Notes under the pieces: model-generated
Seen by the model: the letters and a program-made list of their open reading frames with translations, nothing else
The model's database searches: none
What the model was told of the DNA's origin: nothing
Position numbers and translations under genes: made by a program
Assembly: GCF_000423065.1 (NCBI RefSeq)
Contig: NZ_AUHG01000010.1
Coordinates: 310,001 to 374,000, forward strand
DNA: 64,000 bases
Direction: 5' to 3'
Origin: Christiangramia echinicola DSM 19838
GTDB lineage: Bacteria; Bacteroidota; Bacteroidia; Flavobacteriales; Flavobacteriaceae
In this document: piece by piece, positions 45,322 through 53,599 of the stretch
Layout of the letters: every line of letters begins with the position of its first letter
Position numbering within the stretch: the first letter of the stretch is position 1

Positions 45322-45361
45322 TATTCAATAAATTTTATATTTGTCAATATTTTATTGAATA
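45322..45361 (+). promoter_or_regulatory. Promoter flanked by 11-bp inverted repeat, before the beta-barrel gene
   Basis: TATTCAATAAA (45322-45332) and its exact complement TTTATTGAATA (45351-45361) flank an 18-base spacer that contains TATATTTG (45336-45343), a perfect TAnnTTTG promoter box. The arrangement is that of an operator embracing a promoter. A TTTTATTGATAATTA half-site-like sequence occurs just before NagX (about 41125-41139). Confidence 0.5.
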
Positions 45362-45378
45362 TTACGCTAACCTACTAT

Positions 45379-47799
45379 ATGCTGAAAAATAAGTTCACCC
45401 CCCTTTTATTTCTGATTTTTTCCTGCGCCGTCTATTCTCAAAGTGAGCTAAAGGGACAGATCTTAAACCAGAATAATGAGCCAGTAGCCTTCGCCAATGT
45501 AATCCTGCTTAGCGCGAAAGACTCCACCAGTGTTTATAAAGGAACTATTTCAGAAGACGACGGTAAATTTATAATTGAGAGTGTAAAGGATAGCACTTAT
45601 ATGCTAAAGGTTTCTTTTGTGGGTTATGCAGAAAATCTTCAGAAATTAAAAGTAAAAGGGGATACACAAATCAAGCCTATTAATTTAGATGAAAGTTCAG
45701 ATGCACTAGATGAGGTAGTTGTAAATGCCAGGAGACCGAAGATTAGCAGAAAAGTAGACAGGCTGATTTTCGAAGTTGAAAATACCACCTTATCTACCGG
45801 GAACTCATTTGAGATCATGAAAAGGACTCCCGGGGTGATCGTTAGCCAGGGCCAGTTGCTGGTTAAGAACAGAGCTGCTACGGTATATATTAACGACAGG
45901 AAAGTATATTTAAATTCTAAAGAATTACAACAATTACTGGAAGGCTTTTCAGCAGAAAATATAAAGTCTGTGGAGGTAATTACAAATCCACCAGCTAAAT
46001 ATGATGCAGAGGGAGGTGCGATCCTGAACATTATAACCTCAAAGAATATTTCCATTGGTTATAAGGGAAGCCTTAATGCATCCAATACTATAGCTGTAGT
46101 TCCTAAATATAATGTTGGTACCAGTCATTACTATAAGACCGATTGGTTAAACATTTTTGCCAGCTATAATTATAGTGATCGTGATCTTTATAAGAAGGAT
46201 GAAAGTTTCGTTGAATATTACACTCCAAACGGTGATAAAGATTCAAGATGGTTAACAGATTTCGAAAGAAATACTAATGCGGTATCACATAGCATAAATA
46301 CAATTCTGGATTTTACCCTAAGTGAAATAAGTACACTAAGTTTAAGTGCCAATATTCAGTTATCTCCAAAGACTAATAATGACATTAATGGAATAACGAA
46401 TATCTACGATCGTACAAACACCCTTGACTCATTATTTACTACAGATAGTAAGTTAAATAGTGAAACAGAGAATATTCTTTTAGCGGCAACGTACAATACA
46501 AGTCTTGGCGAGAATGGGACTTTAGCGGCTGTGGCTAATTATATTAATTACAATAATAATCAGGAACAGGATATTGTTACTGAATATTTTCTGCAGAATG
46601 GAAGTTTTCTCAGGAACAATTCTTTCGCAACCCAGGCAGAGCAGTTCAGTGAAATTTATACAGGTCAGTTGGATATAACAACCCCAATAGGATCTTCAAA
46701 TTTTGAAACCGGGGTAAAATATTCAGGTTTAAAAACTGAAAGCGGGCAGGACTTTTTTAATAGGAATAACGGCATATCAAATTTCGACGGAAACCTTTCT
46801 GATAATCTTAATTACGACGAAGATATTTATGCGGCCTATGCCAGCATGACTAAAGACTGGGAAAAATGGTCTTTGAAACTGGGCCTTCGTGGAGAGTATA
46901 CAGACGTTAAGGGAATTTCTGAAAGTGAGGGATTGGTAAATTCTCAGGATTATATGGAATTATTTCCAACTTTCTACCTGAATCATAATTCATCTGAAAA
47001 TCATTCCTTCGGTTTAGAATACAGTCGAAGAATTACCAGGCCACGTTTTGAAAATTTAAATACCTACAGGTATTTTCTTAACGAAAATAATTTTCAGGAT
47101 GGTAATCCAGATCTGGTTCCTGCCATTTCTAATATGATCAAGTTAAGTTATGGTTACAGGAACAAACTTTTCTTTGATCTGTATTGGGACAAAGTGGATA
47201 ATTCAATCGCCAGCCTGCCATTTCAGGATAATGAGAACCGCAATTTGCGTACTTCCAGTTTGAATATGGATTTTTCAGAGCAATTTAGCTTCGACATCAG
47301 TTATTATGATTATCTCAATGATTGGTGGTCTATTACCGCATATACCTCCTTTTTCCATTTAAAAAATGATTTTCCAGCTTTGGAGAGTGGAGGTCAAATT
47401 GTGACGAATAAATCTTTTGGGGCATATATATATGCTGCAAACTACTTTACCTTTTCTAAAGATGGAACCTTCTCTGGAGAGGTAACATCTACTTATGTTC
47501 CAGATTATATCGTGGGATCTTATGAATTCGAGGAACCTCAGTTTGGTCTTAATTTCGGCCTGAGAAAAACTTTCTTCGATTCCAGACTGATCGCGACGCT
47601 TAACGTTGAAGATATATTTAACACGATGAATTTACCGATGAGATCGCAATACTTGAATCAGAATTACTCTTATTTCGCTATGCCCGAATCCAGAATGCTA
47701 AGGTTTGGAGTGACCTATAAATTTGGTAATTTCAAATTAGCCGATAATAAACGCGCCATTACTGCTGAAGAGAGCGCACGTTTAGAATCTAAGAAATAA
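45379..47799 (+). CDS. Outer-membrane beta-barrel family protein with carboxypeptidase-regulatory-like domain
   Basis: An 806-residue TonB-receptor-like outer-membrane protein of the OMP_b-brl_3 type. The signal peptide (LLFLIFSCAVYSQ) is followed by a CarboxypepD-reg-like domain (about 20-100: ELKGQILNQNNEPVAFANV), a plug-like segment beginning LDEVVVNARRPKISRKVDRL and a large barrel. It lacks the SusC signature and has no SusD partner. The start is the ATG at 45379; an upstream TTG lies inside the inverted repeat. It is directly beyond the murein locus but has its own regulated promoter, so membership in the system is uncertain. Cargo or role unknown. Confidence 0.85.
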   Translation: MLKNKFTPLLFLIFSCAVYSQSELKGQILNQNNEPVAFANVILLSAKDSTSVYKGTISEDDGKFIIESVKDSTYMLKVSFVGYAENLQKLKVKGDTQIKPINLDESSDALDEVVVNARRPKISRKVDRLIFEVENTTLSTGNSFEIMKRTPGVIVSQGQLLVKNRAATVYINDRKVYLNSKELQQLLEGFSAENIKSVEVITNPPAKYDAEGGAILNIITSKNISIGYKGSLNASNTIAVVPKYNVGTSHYYKTDWLNIFASYNYSDRDLYKKDESFVEYYTPNGDKDSRWLTDFERNTNAVSHSINTILDFTLSEISTLSLSANIQLSPKTNNDINGITNIYDRTNTLDSLFTTDSKLNSETENILLAATYNTSLGENGTLAAVANYINYNNNQEQDIVTEYFLQNGSFLRNNSFATQAEQFSEIYTGQLDITTPIGSSNFETGVKYSGLKTESGQDFFNRNNGISNFDGNLSDNLNYDEDIYAAYASMTKDWEKWSLKLGLRGEYTDVKGISESEGLVNSQDYMELFPTFYLNHNSSENHSFGLEYSRRITRPRFENLNTYRYFLNENNFQDGNPDLVPAISNMIKLSYGYRNKLFFDLYWDKVDNSIASLPFQDNENRNLRTSSLNMDFSEQFSFDISYYDYLNDWWSITAYTSFFHLKNDFPALESGGQIVTNKSFGAYIYAANYFTFSKDGTFSGEVTSTYVPDYIVGSYEFEEPQFGLNFGLRKTFFDSRLIATLNVEDIFNTMNLPMRSQYLNQNYSYFAMPESRMLRFGVTYKFGNFKLADNKRAITAEESARLESKK

Positions 47800-47847
47800 T
47801 ATAAAGGGAGCTTAGTTAACTTATTTTCAGGCATTGGAATTATTTAG

Positions 47848-47855
47848 TAATTTTG
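47848..47855 (+). promoter_or_regulatory. -7 promoter box of dusB
   Basis: TAATTTTG is an exact TAnnTTTG match 20 bases before the TTG start of dusB. Confidence 0.4.
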
Positions 47856-47875
47856 CGACCTGAAAAAGAGAAGCT

Positions 47876-48868
47876 TTGGCAAAAATTGGAAATATAGATG
47901 TAGGAGACTTCCCGTTGCTTTTGGCACCGATGGAAGACGTGAGTGACCCGCCGTTTCGTGCACTTTGTAAGGAACAGGGCGCAGATGTGGTATATACTGA
48001 ATTTATCTCTTCTGAAGGGCTTATTCGCGACGCAGCGAAAAGCACCATGAAACTTGATATTTACGAAAAGGAGCGTCCGGTTGGAATTCAGATCTTTGGA
48101 GCCAACCTGGAATCCATGCTGCAATCTGTAGAGATCGTAGAAAAATCAGGTCCAGATATTATTGATATCAACTTTGGTTGCCCTGTAAAAAAGGTGGTTT
48201 CTAAAGGAGCCGGTGCAGGAATTTTAAAAGATGTAGACCTGATGGTTTCTCTAACCAAAGCTATGGTAGAGCATACTAAATTACCGGTTACTGTTAAGAC
48301 CAGACTTGGTTGGGATCACGATTCTATTAAGATCCTCGAAGTTGCTGAAAAGCTTCAGGATGTAGGTTGCCAGGCTATATCTATACACGGTAGGACCAGA
48401 GCCCAAATGTATAAAGGAGAAGCAGACTGGGCACCAATTGCTGAAGTAAAGAATAATCCCAGGATGCATATTCCTGTTTTTGGAAATGGAGATGTTGATT
48501 CTCCTGAAAAGGCGATGGAGATGCGTGATAGCTACGGCCTCGATGGGGCTATGATTGGCCGTGCCAGCATAGGTTACCCCTGGTTCTTTAGAGAGGTGAA
48601 GCATTACTTTAAAACAGGTGAACATATGGCTCCTCCAACTTTAGAAGAACGTGTAGACGCGGCCAGAAGGCATCTTCAAATGGCAATAGATTGGAAAGGG
48701 GAGCGCTTAGGCGTATTTGAAACCCGTAGACATTATACCAATTACTTTAAAGGTATTCCTCATTTCAAGGAATATAGAATGAAAATGGTCACCAGCGACG
48801 ATTCTATAGATGTTTTTAAAGCTTTTGATGAGGTTGAAAAGGAATTCGCAGGTTATGAATTTGCTTAA
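47876..48868 (+). CDS. dusB: tRNA-dihydrouridine synthase
   Basis: An FMN-dependent enzyme that reduces uridines in the tRNA D-loop. The 330-residue protein shows LAPMEDVSDPPFR at the N-terminus, the catalytic Cys in NFGCPVKKVVSKGAGAGIL, VTVKTRLGWD and SIHGRTRAQMYKG, all DusB-type. The start appears to be a TTG (47876), because homologues begin at KIGNI and no ATG lies nearby; a promoter box 20 bases upstream agrees. Its stop overlaps the convergent permease gene by four bases. Confidence 0.93.
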   Translation: MAKIGNIDVGDFPLLLAPMEDVSDPPFRALCKEQGADVVYTEFISSEGLIRDAAKSTMKLDIYEKERPVGIQIFGANLESMLQSVEIVEKSGPDIIDINFGCPVKKVVSKGAGAGILKDVDLMVSLTKAMVEHTKLPVTVKTRLGWDHDSIKILEVAEKLQDVGCQAISIHGRTRAQMYKGEADWAPIAEVKNNPRMHIPVFGNGDVDSPEKAMEMRDSYGLDGAMIGRASIGYPWFFREVKHYFKTGEHMAPPTLEERVDAARRHLQMAIDWKGERLGVFETRRHYTNYFKGIPHFKEYRMKMVTSDDSIDVFKAFDEVEKEFAGYEFA

Positions 48869-50067
48869 TTAAGTGCCTTTTTACTTCTTCCCGCAGCAAT
48901 ATAAGACGCGATCAATCCCAGGGTGAATATCGTGACCAAAACAATAAAGATATTTTGCACTTTCATTTGTACGGGATAAGGTAGGTTAGGAGTGATCATG
49001 ACCAGGTCATAGTTCATTTGCAGCGCAATTAGCACAATTGCTACTAATAGCCCAATAATTCCTCCAAGACCGGTCATTAGCATTCCCTGCAAAAAGAAAA
49101 TATTCTTTATCTGGTTTGGCGTTGCGCCGAGGCTATGAAGCGTTTTAATATTCTCCCGTTTATCCAGGATCATTACGATAATAGACCCAACCACGTTAAA
49201 TAGGGCGATAGTTAGAACAAGGGTGAAGATCAGGTAAACAAAGAGATTTTCAGAATTAAGCATTTTATTTAATGCGTCGTTTAGTTCTGCCCTGGTTTTT
49301 ACGATCGCTTTCCCTTCAAATATGCTATTTATCTGGTCGGTCACATCATCTAAAGAGGCCTCTGGAGCTAACTTGAATTCTACTGCAGAAAATTCATCTT
49401 CTTTTAGATTCAGCAGATCTTTGGCGAGATTGATATTTGTAAAGACATATTTATCGTCCAGTTCTTCGTTTACGCTATAGATTCCGCTAACAATGGTTTG
49501 CCTGCTAGTGAATGCGTCCTGAAGATTGGTCATGGTAATAGCACCTTTCCCGGGCTTAGGGACCATGATCTTGAGTAAATTCTGATAATTAAAGGTGCCT
49601 ATATCCAGCAGTCTGGAAAGTCCGTTACCTATCACTACCTGCGGCTCACTCTTAGTTAGCCAGGTTCCGAAAACAATGGCGCTGTCTATCTGGTTAACCC
49701 TGCCATAGCTTTCATCCACACCTTTAATATAGGCAGGATTGGTTTTAGATTTATAACTAAGGATAACGCGCTCTTCAACGATCTTACTAAATTCCAGGAT
49801 CTCGGGTATCTGCTGAATTTCAGCTAATTGTTCTTCTGAAATATTTAAAACTTTTCCCTGACTAGGGATCGCCTTTAGATCGGGATCAAATTCATTTGAA
49901 AAGGAAAGACTGAAATCTCTAAGACCAGAGAATCCGCTTAGAACTATAAATAGTGAAAATGCACCGGCAAACACTCCAATCGCAGCAATAATGGTAATAA
50001 TATTAATAGCATTGCTTTTGCTTTTGGTAAATAAATACCTCTTGGCGATATAGAGTGGAAACTTCAA
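48865..50067 (-). CDS. FtsX/LolC-E-like ABC transporter permease
   Basis: A 400-residue inner-membrane protein with one N-terminal helix (about 20-45), a large periplasmic MacB-PCD-like domain and three C-terminal helices (FtsX domain). The opening FPLYIAKRYLFTKSKSNAINIIT and the TLHSLGATPNQIKNIFFLQG segment are typical of lipoprotein-releasing LolC/LolE permeases. It probably works in sorting lipoproteins to the outer membrane with a LolD-type ATPase encoded elsewhere. One base separates it from rbfA upstream. Confidence 0.85.
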   Translation of the reverse strand: MKFPLYIAKRYLFTKSKSNAINIITIIAAIGVFAGAFSLFIVLSGFSGLRDFSLSFSNEFDPDLKAIPSQGKVLNISEEQLAEIQQIPEILEFSKIVEERVILSYKSKTNPAYIKGVDESYGRVNQIDSAIVFGTWLTKSEPQVVIGNGLSRLLDIGTFNYQNLLKIMVPKPGKGAITMTNLQDAFTSRQTIVSGIYSVNEELDDKYVFTNINLAKDLLNLKEDEFSAVEFKLAPEASLDDVTDQINSIFEGKAIVKTRAELNDALNKMLNSENLFVYLIFTLVLTIALFNVVGSIIVMILDKRENIKTLHSLGATPNQIKNIFFLQGMLMTGLGGIIGLLVAIVLIALQMNYDLVMITPNLPYPVQMKVQNIFIVLVTIFTLGLIASYIAAGRSKKALN

Positions 50068-50068
50068 A

Positions 50069-50464
50069 TTATGATTTTTTCCTCTTATCTAATAGATCTG
50101 GATTTGCCACAGGATCTTCTTTCCCTTTAATAGACTTTTCAATGCCGTCTATATATTCAAGAGAATCATCAATATAAAAACTAAGATCGGGCATTTTACG
50201 AAGCTGATGCCTCGTTCGCTGAGCGATCTCATGCTTGATCTGGGATTTACTTTCATTGATCTCCTCGATCACTTCATCCTGATGTTTATTCGGGAAAATG
50301 CTCACGTATGCTTTGGCTATAGAAAGGTCTGTAGTAACCCTTACCTTAGAAACGGAAACAAGGATCCCCGTCCTGCCACTTTCTCTTAATGAATTCTGTA
50401 AAACATCAGCCAGATCCTTCTGCAATAATCCACCAATCTTTTTTTGTCTGTTTGTTTCTTCCAT
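50069..50464 (-). CDS. rbfA: Ribosome-binding factor A
   Basis: A 131-residue 30S maturation factor. The KH-like fold pattern is visible: RQKKIGGLLQKDLADVLQ, VSVSKVRVTTDLSIAKAYVSIFP and IAQRTRHQLRKMPDLSFYIDDSLEY. It is co-transcribed with the LolC/E-like permease. A TACTTTTG promoter box ends four bases before the ATG, the same layout as rnpA, pointing to a leaderless mRNA. Confidence 0.92.
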   Translation of the reverse strand: MEETNRQKKIGGLLQKDLADVLQNSLRESGRTGILVSVSKVRVTTDLSIAKAYVSIFPNKHQDEVIEEINESKSQIKHEIAQRTRHQLRKMPDLSFYIDDSLEYIDGIEKSIKGKEDPVANPDLLDKRKKS

Positions 50465-50468
50465 GCTA

Positions 50469-50476
50469 CAAAAGTA
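50469..50476 (-). promoter_or_regulatory. -7 promoter box directly before rbfA
   Basis: The minus strand reads TACTTTTG with four bases to the rbfA ATG, the same octamer and spacing as before rnpA (7667-7674). Confidence 0.5.
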
Positions 50477-50565
50477 AAATTTTTAAATGTGATTTATCTT
50501 CATATAAATGAATTTGAATCATATAACATAAATTAATGATATTTGTTTTATTAAATTGAAGATCA

Positions 50566-50964
50566 ATGAAGCGAATAGAGCATATAGGAATAGCAGTAAA
50601 AGACCTGGAAGCAGCCAATAATACCTACAAAGCAGTATTAGGAGAGGAGCCATATAAAACTGAAACGGTAGAGAGTGAAGGAGTATCTACTTCTTTCTTT
50701 AAAATTGGAGAAAGTAAGATTGAATTGCTGGCAGCAACTAGACCCGATAGCCCAATTTCAAAATTTATTGAAAAAAGGGGAGAAGGTATTCATCATATGG
50801 CCTTTTATGTAGATGATATCAAAGTCGAAATAGAAAGGCTTAAAAAAGAGGGGTTTAGATTGCTGAATGAGGTACCTAAACCCGGAGCAGATAATAAGAT
50901 CGTGGCATTTATGCATCCAAAAGATGCAAATGGAGTACTGGTAGAGCTATGTCAGGAAAAATAG
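50566..50964 (+). CDS. mce: Methylmalonyl-CoA epimerase
   Basis: A 132-residue VOC-fold enzyme that interconverts the R and S forms of methylmalonyl-CoA in propionate and odd-chain or branched amino acid metabolism. The metal ligands appear in IEHIGIAVKDL, KIELLAA and GIHHMAFYVDD, and the tail GVLVELCQ gives the last Glu. The size fits the family. It lies alone, upstream of the tRNA gene, whose promoter begins 11 bases after the stop. Confidence 0.92.
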   Translation: MKRIEHIGIAVKDLEAANNTYKAVLGEEPYKTETVESEGVSTSFFKIGESKIELLAATRPDSPISKFIEKRGEGIHHMAFYVDDIKVEIERLKKEGFRLLNEVPKPGADNKIVAFMHPKDANGVLVELCQEK

Positions 50965-50975
50965 GAATATTTTTG

Positions 50976-51007
50976 TTTGGTGCGTAACTTGCAATTATCT
51001 AAATTTG
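50976..51007 (+). promoter_or_regulatory. Promoter of the CAU tRNA gene
   Basis: TTTG (50976-50979), a 20-base spacer, then TAAATTTG (51000-51007): an exact match to both Bacteroidota promoter elements. The tRNA begins 25 bases after the -7 box. Confidence 0.75.
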
Positions 51008-51031
51008 CGCTCGCGATACAAATACGTATCA

Positions 51032-51105
51032 GGTCCCATAGCTCAGTTGGTTAGAGCACCTGACTCATAATCAGGTGGTCCTTGGTTCGAGCCCAAGTGG
51101 GACCA
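51032..51105 (+). tRNA. tRNA with CAU anticodon (tRNA-Ile2 or elongator tRNA-Met)
   Basis: A complete 74-base cloverleaf: acceptor GGTCCCA/TGGGACC, D arm GCTC/GAGC, anticodon stem CCTGA/TCAGG with loop CTCATAA, T arm CTTGG/CCAAG with TTCGAGC, discriminator A. CCA is not encoded. CAU may be elongator Met or, after lysidine modification by TilS, isoleucine. C4-G69 and C5-G68 pairs in the acceptor resemble tRNA-Ile2, so Ile2 is slightly favoured. Confidence 0.95.
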
Positions 51106-51108
51106 CAG

Positions 51109-51137
51109 AAAGCCCTGCAATCTTGCAGGGCTTTTTT
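51109..51137 (+). terminator. Intrinsic terminator of the tRNA gene
   Basis: AAAGCCCTGCAA and TTGCAGGGCTTT form a perfect 12-base stem with a two-base TC centre (functional loop slightly larger), followed by a T run. Confidence 0.92.
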
Positions 51138-51153
51138 ATTTACTATTTTATTC

Positions 51154-51179
51154 ATATTCAACTTACGAATGTTGAATAT
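51154..51179. repeat. 9-bp inverted repeat in the post-tRNA spacer
   Basis: ATATTCAAC (51154-51162) and GTTGAATAT (51171-51179) are exact complements eight bases apart, with no T tract. It may be an operator or a weak hairpin upstream of the promoter at 51244. Confidence 0.45.
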
Positions 51180-51243
51180 ATACAGATGTTATTCGTAATT
51201 CTGTTACTATGAAACATTTACAAGTAAAAAAATATAATTAATC

Positions 51244-51275
51244 TTTGAATTGAATTAACATATTATCTAAATTTG
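51244..51275 (+). promoter_or_regulatory. Second TTTG-N20-TAAATTTG promoter in the spacer
   Basis: TTTG (51244-51247), 20 bases, TAAATTTG (51268-51275): the same elements and spacing as the tRNA promoter. The next gene starts at 51517, so the transcript would carry a leader of about 235 bases or encode a small RNA. Otherwise the 51138-51516 spacer shows no convincing gene. Confidence 0.55.
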
Positions 51276-51516
51276 ACAATAGTGATTTACTGATCATTAG
51301 AAAATATGAGGCTATACTAGAATAGCAGTAATTAGATTTATTTTAAAACCCCAAAGCTTTATAATACGTATATTTTAGGAAAGTAAGTATTATGATACAT
51401 ACCTTTATACTAATTATAAAGTTATATTATTATGGAAAATTCTTACTTTGGAAGGTGATTTATTTAATTGTAATTGAATTTAAAAGCATTAAGCTAAAAA
51501 TATCAACCAATCATCA

Positions 51517-51813
51517 ATGGTGCAAGTTAGATGTATATTCCTGATTCTTACTCTATACCTGGGGGTTACAGTAACTACCTATGCCCAATCGCCACCTGAA
51601 CCCAACAAACAACAAAGTGATCGAAGGGGGCCACCGTGTGATCCTGGAAACGGAAACGGAAATGGTAACGGAAATGGTGGAGGCAATGGAAATGGTCAGG
51701 GGGTGCCACCGCCACCAGGATTATGCTTACCTATAGATGATTATGTTTACCTTTTAATGGCAGTTGGAGTAATGTACGGTTGTTATAAAGTGAGAAAATT
51801 TGAAATCGCCTAA
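51517..51813 (+). CDS. Small secreted Gly-Asn-repeat protein with C-terminal PID-type sorting-like tail
   Basis: A 98-residue protein with three parts: a signal peptide (ending TTYAQS), a low-complexity core of GNGNGNGNG-type repeats framed by proline-rich ends, and a tail LPIDDYVYLLMAVGVMYG followed by CYKVRKFE. The tail, a Pro-Ile-Asp motif, a hydrophobic helix and a basic end, resembles the tripartite C-terminal sorting signals (PID-CTERM-like) seen on small exported proteins of flavobacteria. The mature product would be a short Gly/Asn/Pro peptide. Function unknown. Its stop overlaps the convergent ribE stop by four bases. Confidence 0.65.
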   Translation: MVQVRCIFLILTLYLGVTVTTYAQSPPEPNKQQSDRRGPPCDPGNGNGNGNGNGGGNGNGQGVPPPPGLCLPIDDYVYLLMAVGVMYGCYKVRKFEIA

Positions 51814-52397
51814 GAGATCTCAGTGATCCTCTTCACATATTTTCCTATCACATCAAATTCCAGGTTTACTGTAGCACCAATTTTAAGGTTTTTAAATGTT
51901 GTGTGCTCATACGTATAGGGAATTATAGCTACACTAAATTCATTTTTTTTCGAGTTTACAACGGTTAAACTCACCCCATTCACGGTGATAGATCCCTTTT
52001 CTATGGTAATATTGCCAATATTTGGATCATATTCAAAAGTAAATTTCCAACTGCCATCTGCCTCCATAATATTCCTGCAAATCGCAGTTTGGTCCACGTG
52101 TCCCTGAACTATATGTCCGTCAAGACGCTCACCAAGTTTCATTCCTCTCTCCAGGTTTATCAGATCACCAGTTTTAAGCAAACCGAGGTTGGTTTTATCC
52201 AGCGTTTCCTTTACAGCAGTAACTACATATTCATTAGCGTGGATCTCAACCACAGTAAGACAGGTTCCATTATGAGAAACACTTTGATCTATTTTCAGTT
52301 CAGGGGTCATTTCAGCTTTTACCGTGATATTCAGGTTGTTGCCCGATTTATTGAGTTTACTTATTTTTCCTATTTCTTCTACTATCCCTGTGAACAT
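51810..52397 (-). CDS. ribE: Riboflavin synthase, alpha subunit
   Basis: Dismutates two 6,7-dimethyl-8-ribityllumazine molecules to riboflavin. The 195-residue length and duplicated barrel are typical: the N-terminal MFTGIVEEIG, SVSHNGTCLTVVE in the first half and its counterpart GSITVNGVSLTVV in the second, plus GHIVQGHVDQ. The gene is monocistronic on the minus strand, divergent from pdxA. Confidence 0.95.
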   Translation of the reverse strand: MFTGIVEEIGKISKLNKSGNNLNITVKAEMTPELKIDQSVSHNGTCLTVVEIHANEYVVTAVKETLDKTNLGLLKTGDLINLERGMKLGERLDGHIVQGHVDQTAICRNIMEADGSWKFTFEYDPNIGNITIEKGSITVNGVSLTVVNSKKNEFSVAIIPYTYEHTTFKNLKIGATVNLEFDVIGKYVKRITEIS

Positions 52398-52416
52398 TCT
52401 TTTCTATAATAATGGT

Positions 52417-52424
52417 TACATTTG
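52417..52424 (+). promoter_or_regulatory. -7 promoter box of pdxA
   Basis: TACATTTG, an exact TAnnTTTG match, lies 34 bases before the pdxA ATG in the ribE-pdxA divergent spacer. Confidence 0.5.
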
Positions 52425-52458
52425 TGTGTAAAATTAAAATATTATATCGGGAAACTTT

Positions 52459-53505
52459 ATGAAACAAGCCGAAATGATCAAATTAGGAATTAGTATTGGA
52501 GATCTTAATGGAATTGGTAGTGAAATTGTACTTAAAACCTTTGATGATTCCAGGATGCTGGATTTTTGCACCCCGATAATCTTTGCGAATTCTAAAATTC
52601 TTAATTTTTTAAAAAAGCAATACAAATTATCTTTACATCTACAAAGTATAGATCATCCGTCAAATGCTATTGATGGCAAGGTGAATGTGGTGAACGTCTG
52701 GAAAGAAAATGTAAATATTAATTTTGGGGAAGAGGATGTGAAAATAGGGGAATATGCTTTTAGGTCTCTGGAAGCAGCAACTTTATCACTTAAAAATGAT
52801 GAGATCGATGTTCTGGTAACTGCTCCTATTAACAAAGCGACCATACAGTCAGATAAGTTTAATTTCCCGGGACATACAGATTATTTAGCGAAAGAACTGG
52901 GTGGAGAAAGTCTCATGTTCATGATAACCGATAATCTTAAGGTGGGATTATTAACAGATCATGTTGCTCTTAAGGATATAGCTTCTGTAATTACTCCGGA
53001 ACTGATCGAAAAGAAGATCAAAATCATTCAGGAAACTTTAAAAAGTGACTTCAGGGTAAGAAAACCAAAGATCGCGGTCCTTGGAATCAATCCGCATAGC
53101 GGAGATAACGGGGTTATAGGGAAAGAGGACGAGGAGGTTTTAAAACCTACAATTCAAAAGATACGGGATAAAGGAGCTTTAGTTTTTGGTCCTTATTCTG
53201 CAGATAGTTTCTTCGGTTCTAAAAATTATAAGAATTTTGATGCGGTTATCGCCTCTTATCATGACCAGGGACTTATTCCGTTTAAAACATTATCGTTTGG
53301 GATGGGAGTGAACTTTACCGCCGGGTTAAATAAGGTTAGAACTTCACCCGATCACGGTACAGCTTTTGAAATTGCCGGCAAAAATGAAGCGAATATAAAT
53401 TCTATCAAAGAGGCAGTTTTTAAAGGTCTTGAGATCTTTAAAGCCCGTGAAGAGTATAAGGGTTTGACTGAAAATCAACTACAAAAACAAGGGAGGAAGA
53501 TATAA
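52459..53505 (+). CDS. pdxA: 4-hydroxythreonine-4-phosphate dehydrogenase
   Basis: An NAD-dependent enzyme of the DXP-dependent pyridoxal phosphate pathway. The 348-residue protein has ISIGDLNGIGSEI at the start, TAPINKATIQ, FPGHTDYLAKELG with a metal-binding His, LLTDHVALKDI and the late SYHDQGLIPFKTL and RTSPDHGTAFEIAG motifs with further ligands. A second ATG five codons in is an alternative start. Its own promoter lies 34 bases upstream; the DUF177 gene downstream has a separate promoter. Confidence 0.95.
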   Translation: MKQAEMIKLGISIGDLNGIGSEIVLKTFDDSRMLDFCTPIIFANSKILNFLKKQYKLSLHLQSIDHPSNAIDGKVNVVNVWKENVNINFGEEDVKIGEYAFRSLEAATLSLKNDEIDVLVTAPINKATIQSDKFNFPGHTDYLAKELGGESLMFMITDNLKVGLLTDHVALKDIASVITPELIEKKIKIIQETLKSDFRVRKPKIAVLGINPHSGDNGVIGKEDEEVLKPTIQKIRDKGALVFGPYSADSFFGSKNYKNFDAVIASYHDQGLIPFKTLSFGMGVNFTAGLNKVRTSPDHGTAFEIAGKNEANINSIKEAVFKGLEIFKAREEYKGLTENQLQKQGRKI

Positions 53506-53548
53506 ACAAAAATTTGTTTATAAAAAGAGCATAATTGATTAATTTTTA

Positions 53549-53556
53549 TATCTTTG
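53549..53556 (+). promoter_or_regulatory. -7 promoter box of the DUF177-rpmF operon
   Basis: TATCTTTG matches TAnnTTTG and lies 43 bases before the ATG at 53600, between pdxA and the DUF177 gene. Confidence 0.55.
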
Positions 53557-53599
53557 CACCCGCCTTAACGGAAACGTGGGCACTCAAAACTGTGGAGAA

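Noticed and set aside
51392-51544. 50-codon frame starting at the ATG at 51392, overlapping the start of the Gly-Asn-repeat gene
   Set aside because: Lys/Ile/Tyr-rich AT-driven composition without signal peptide or domain; it runs into a better-supported gene in another frame.
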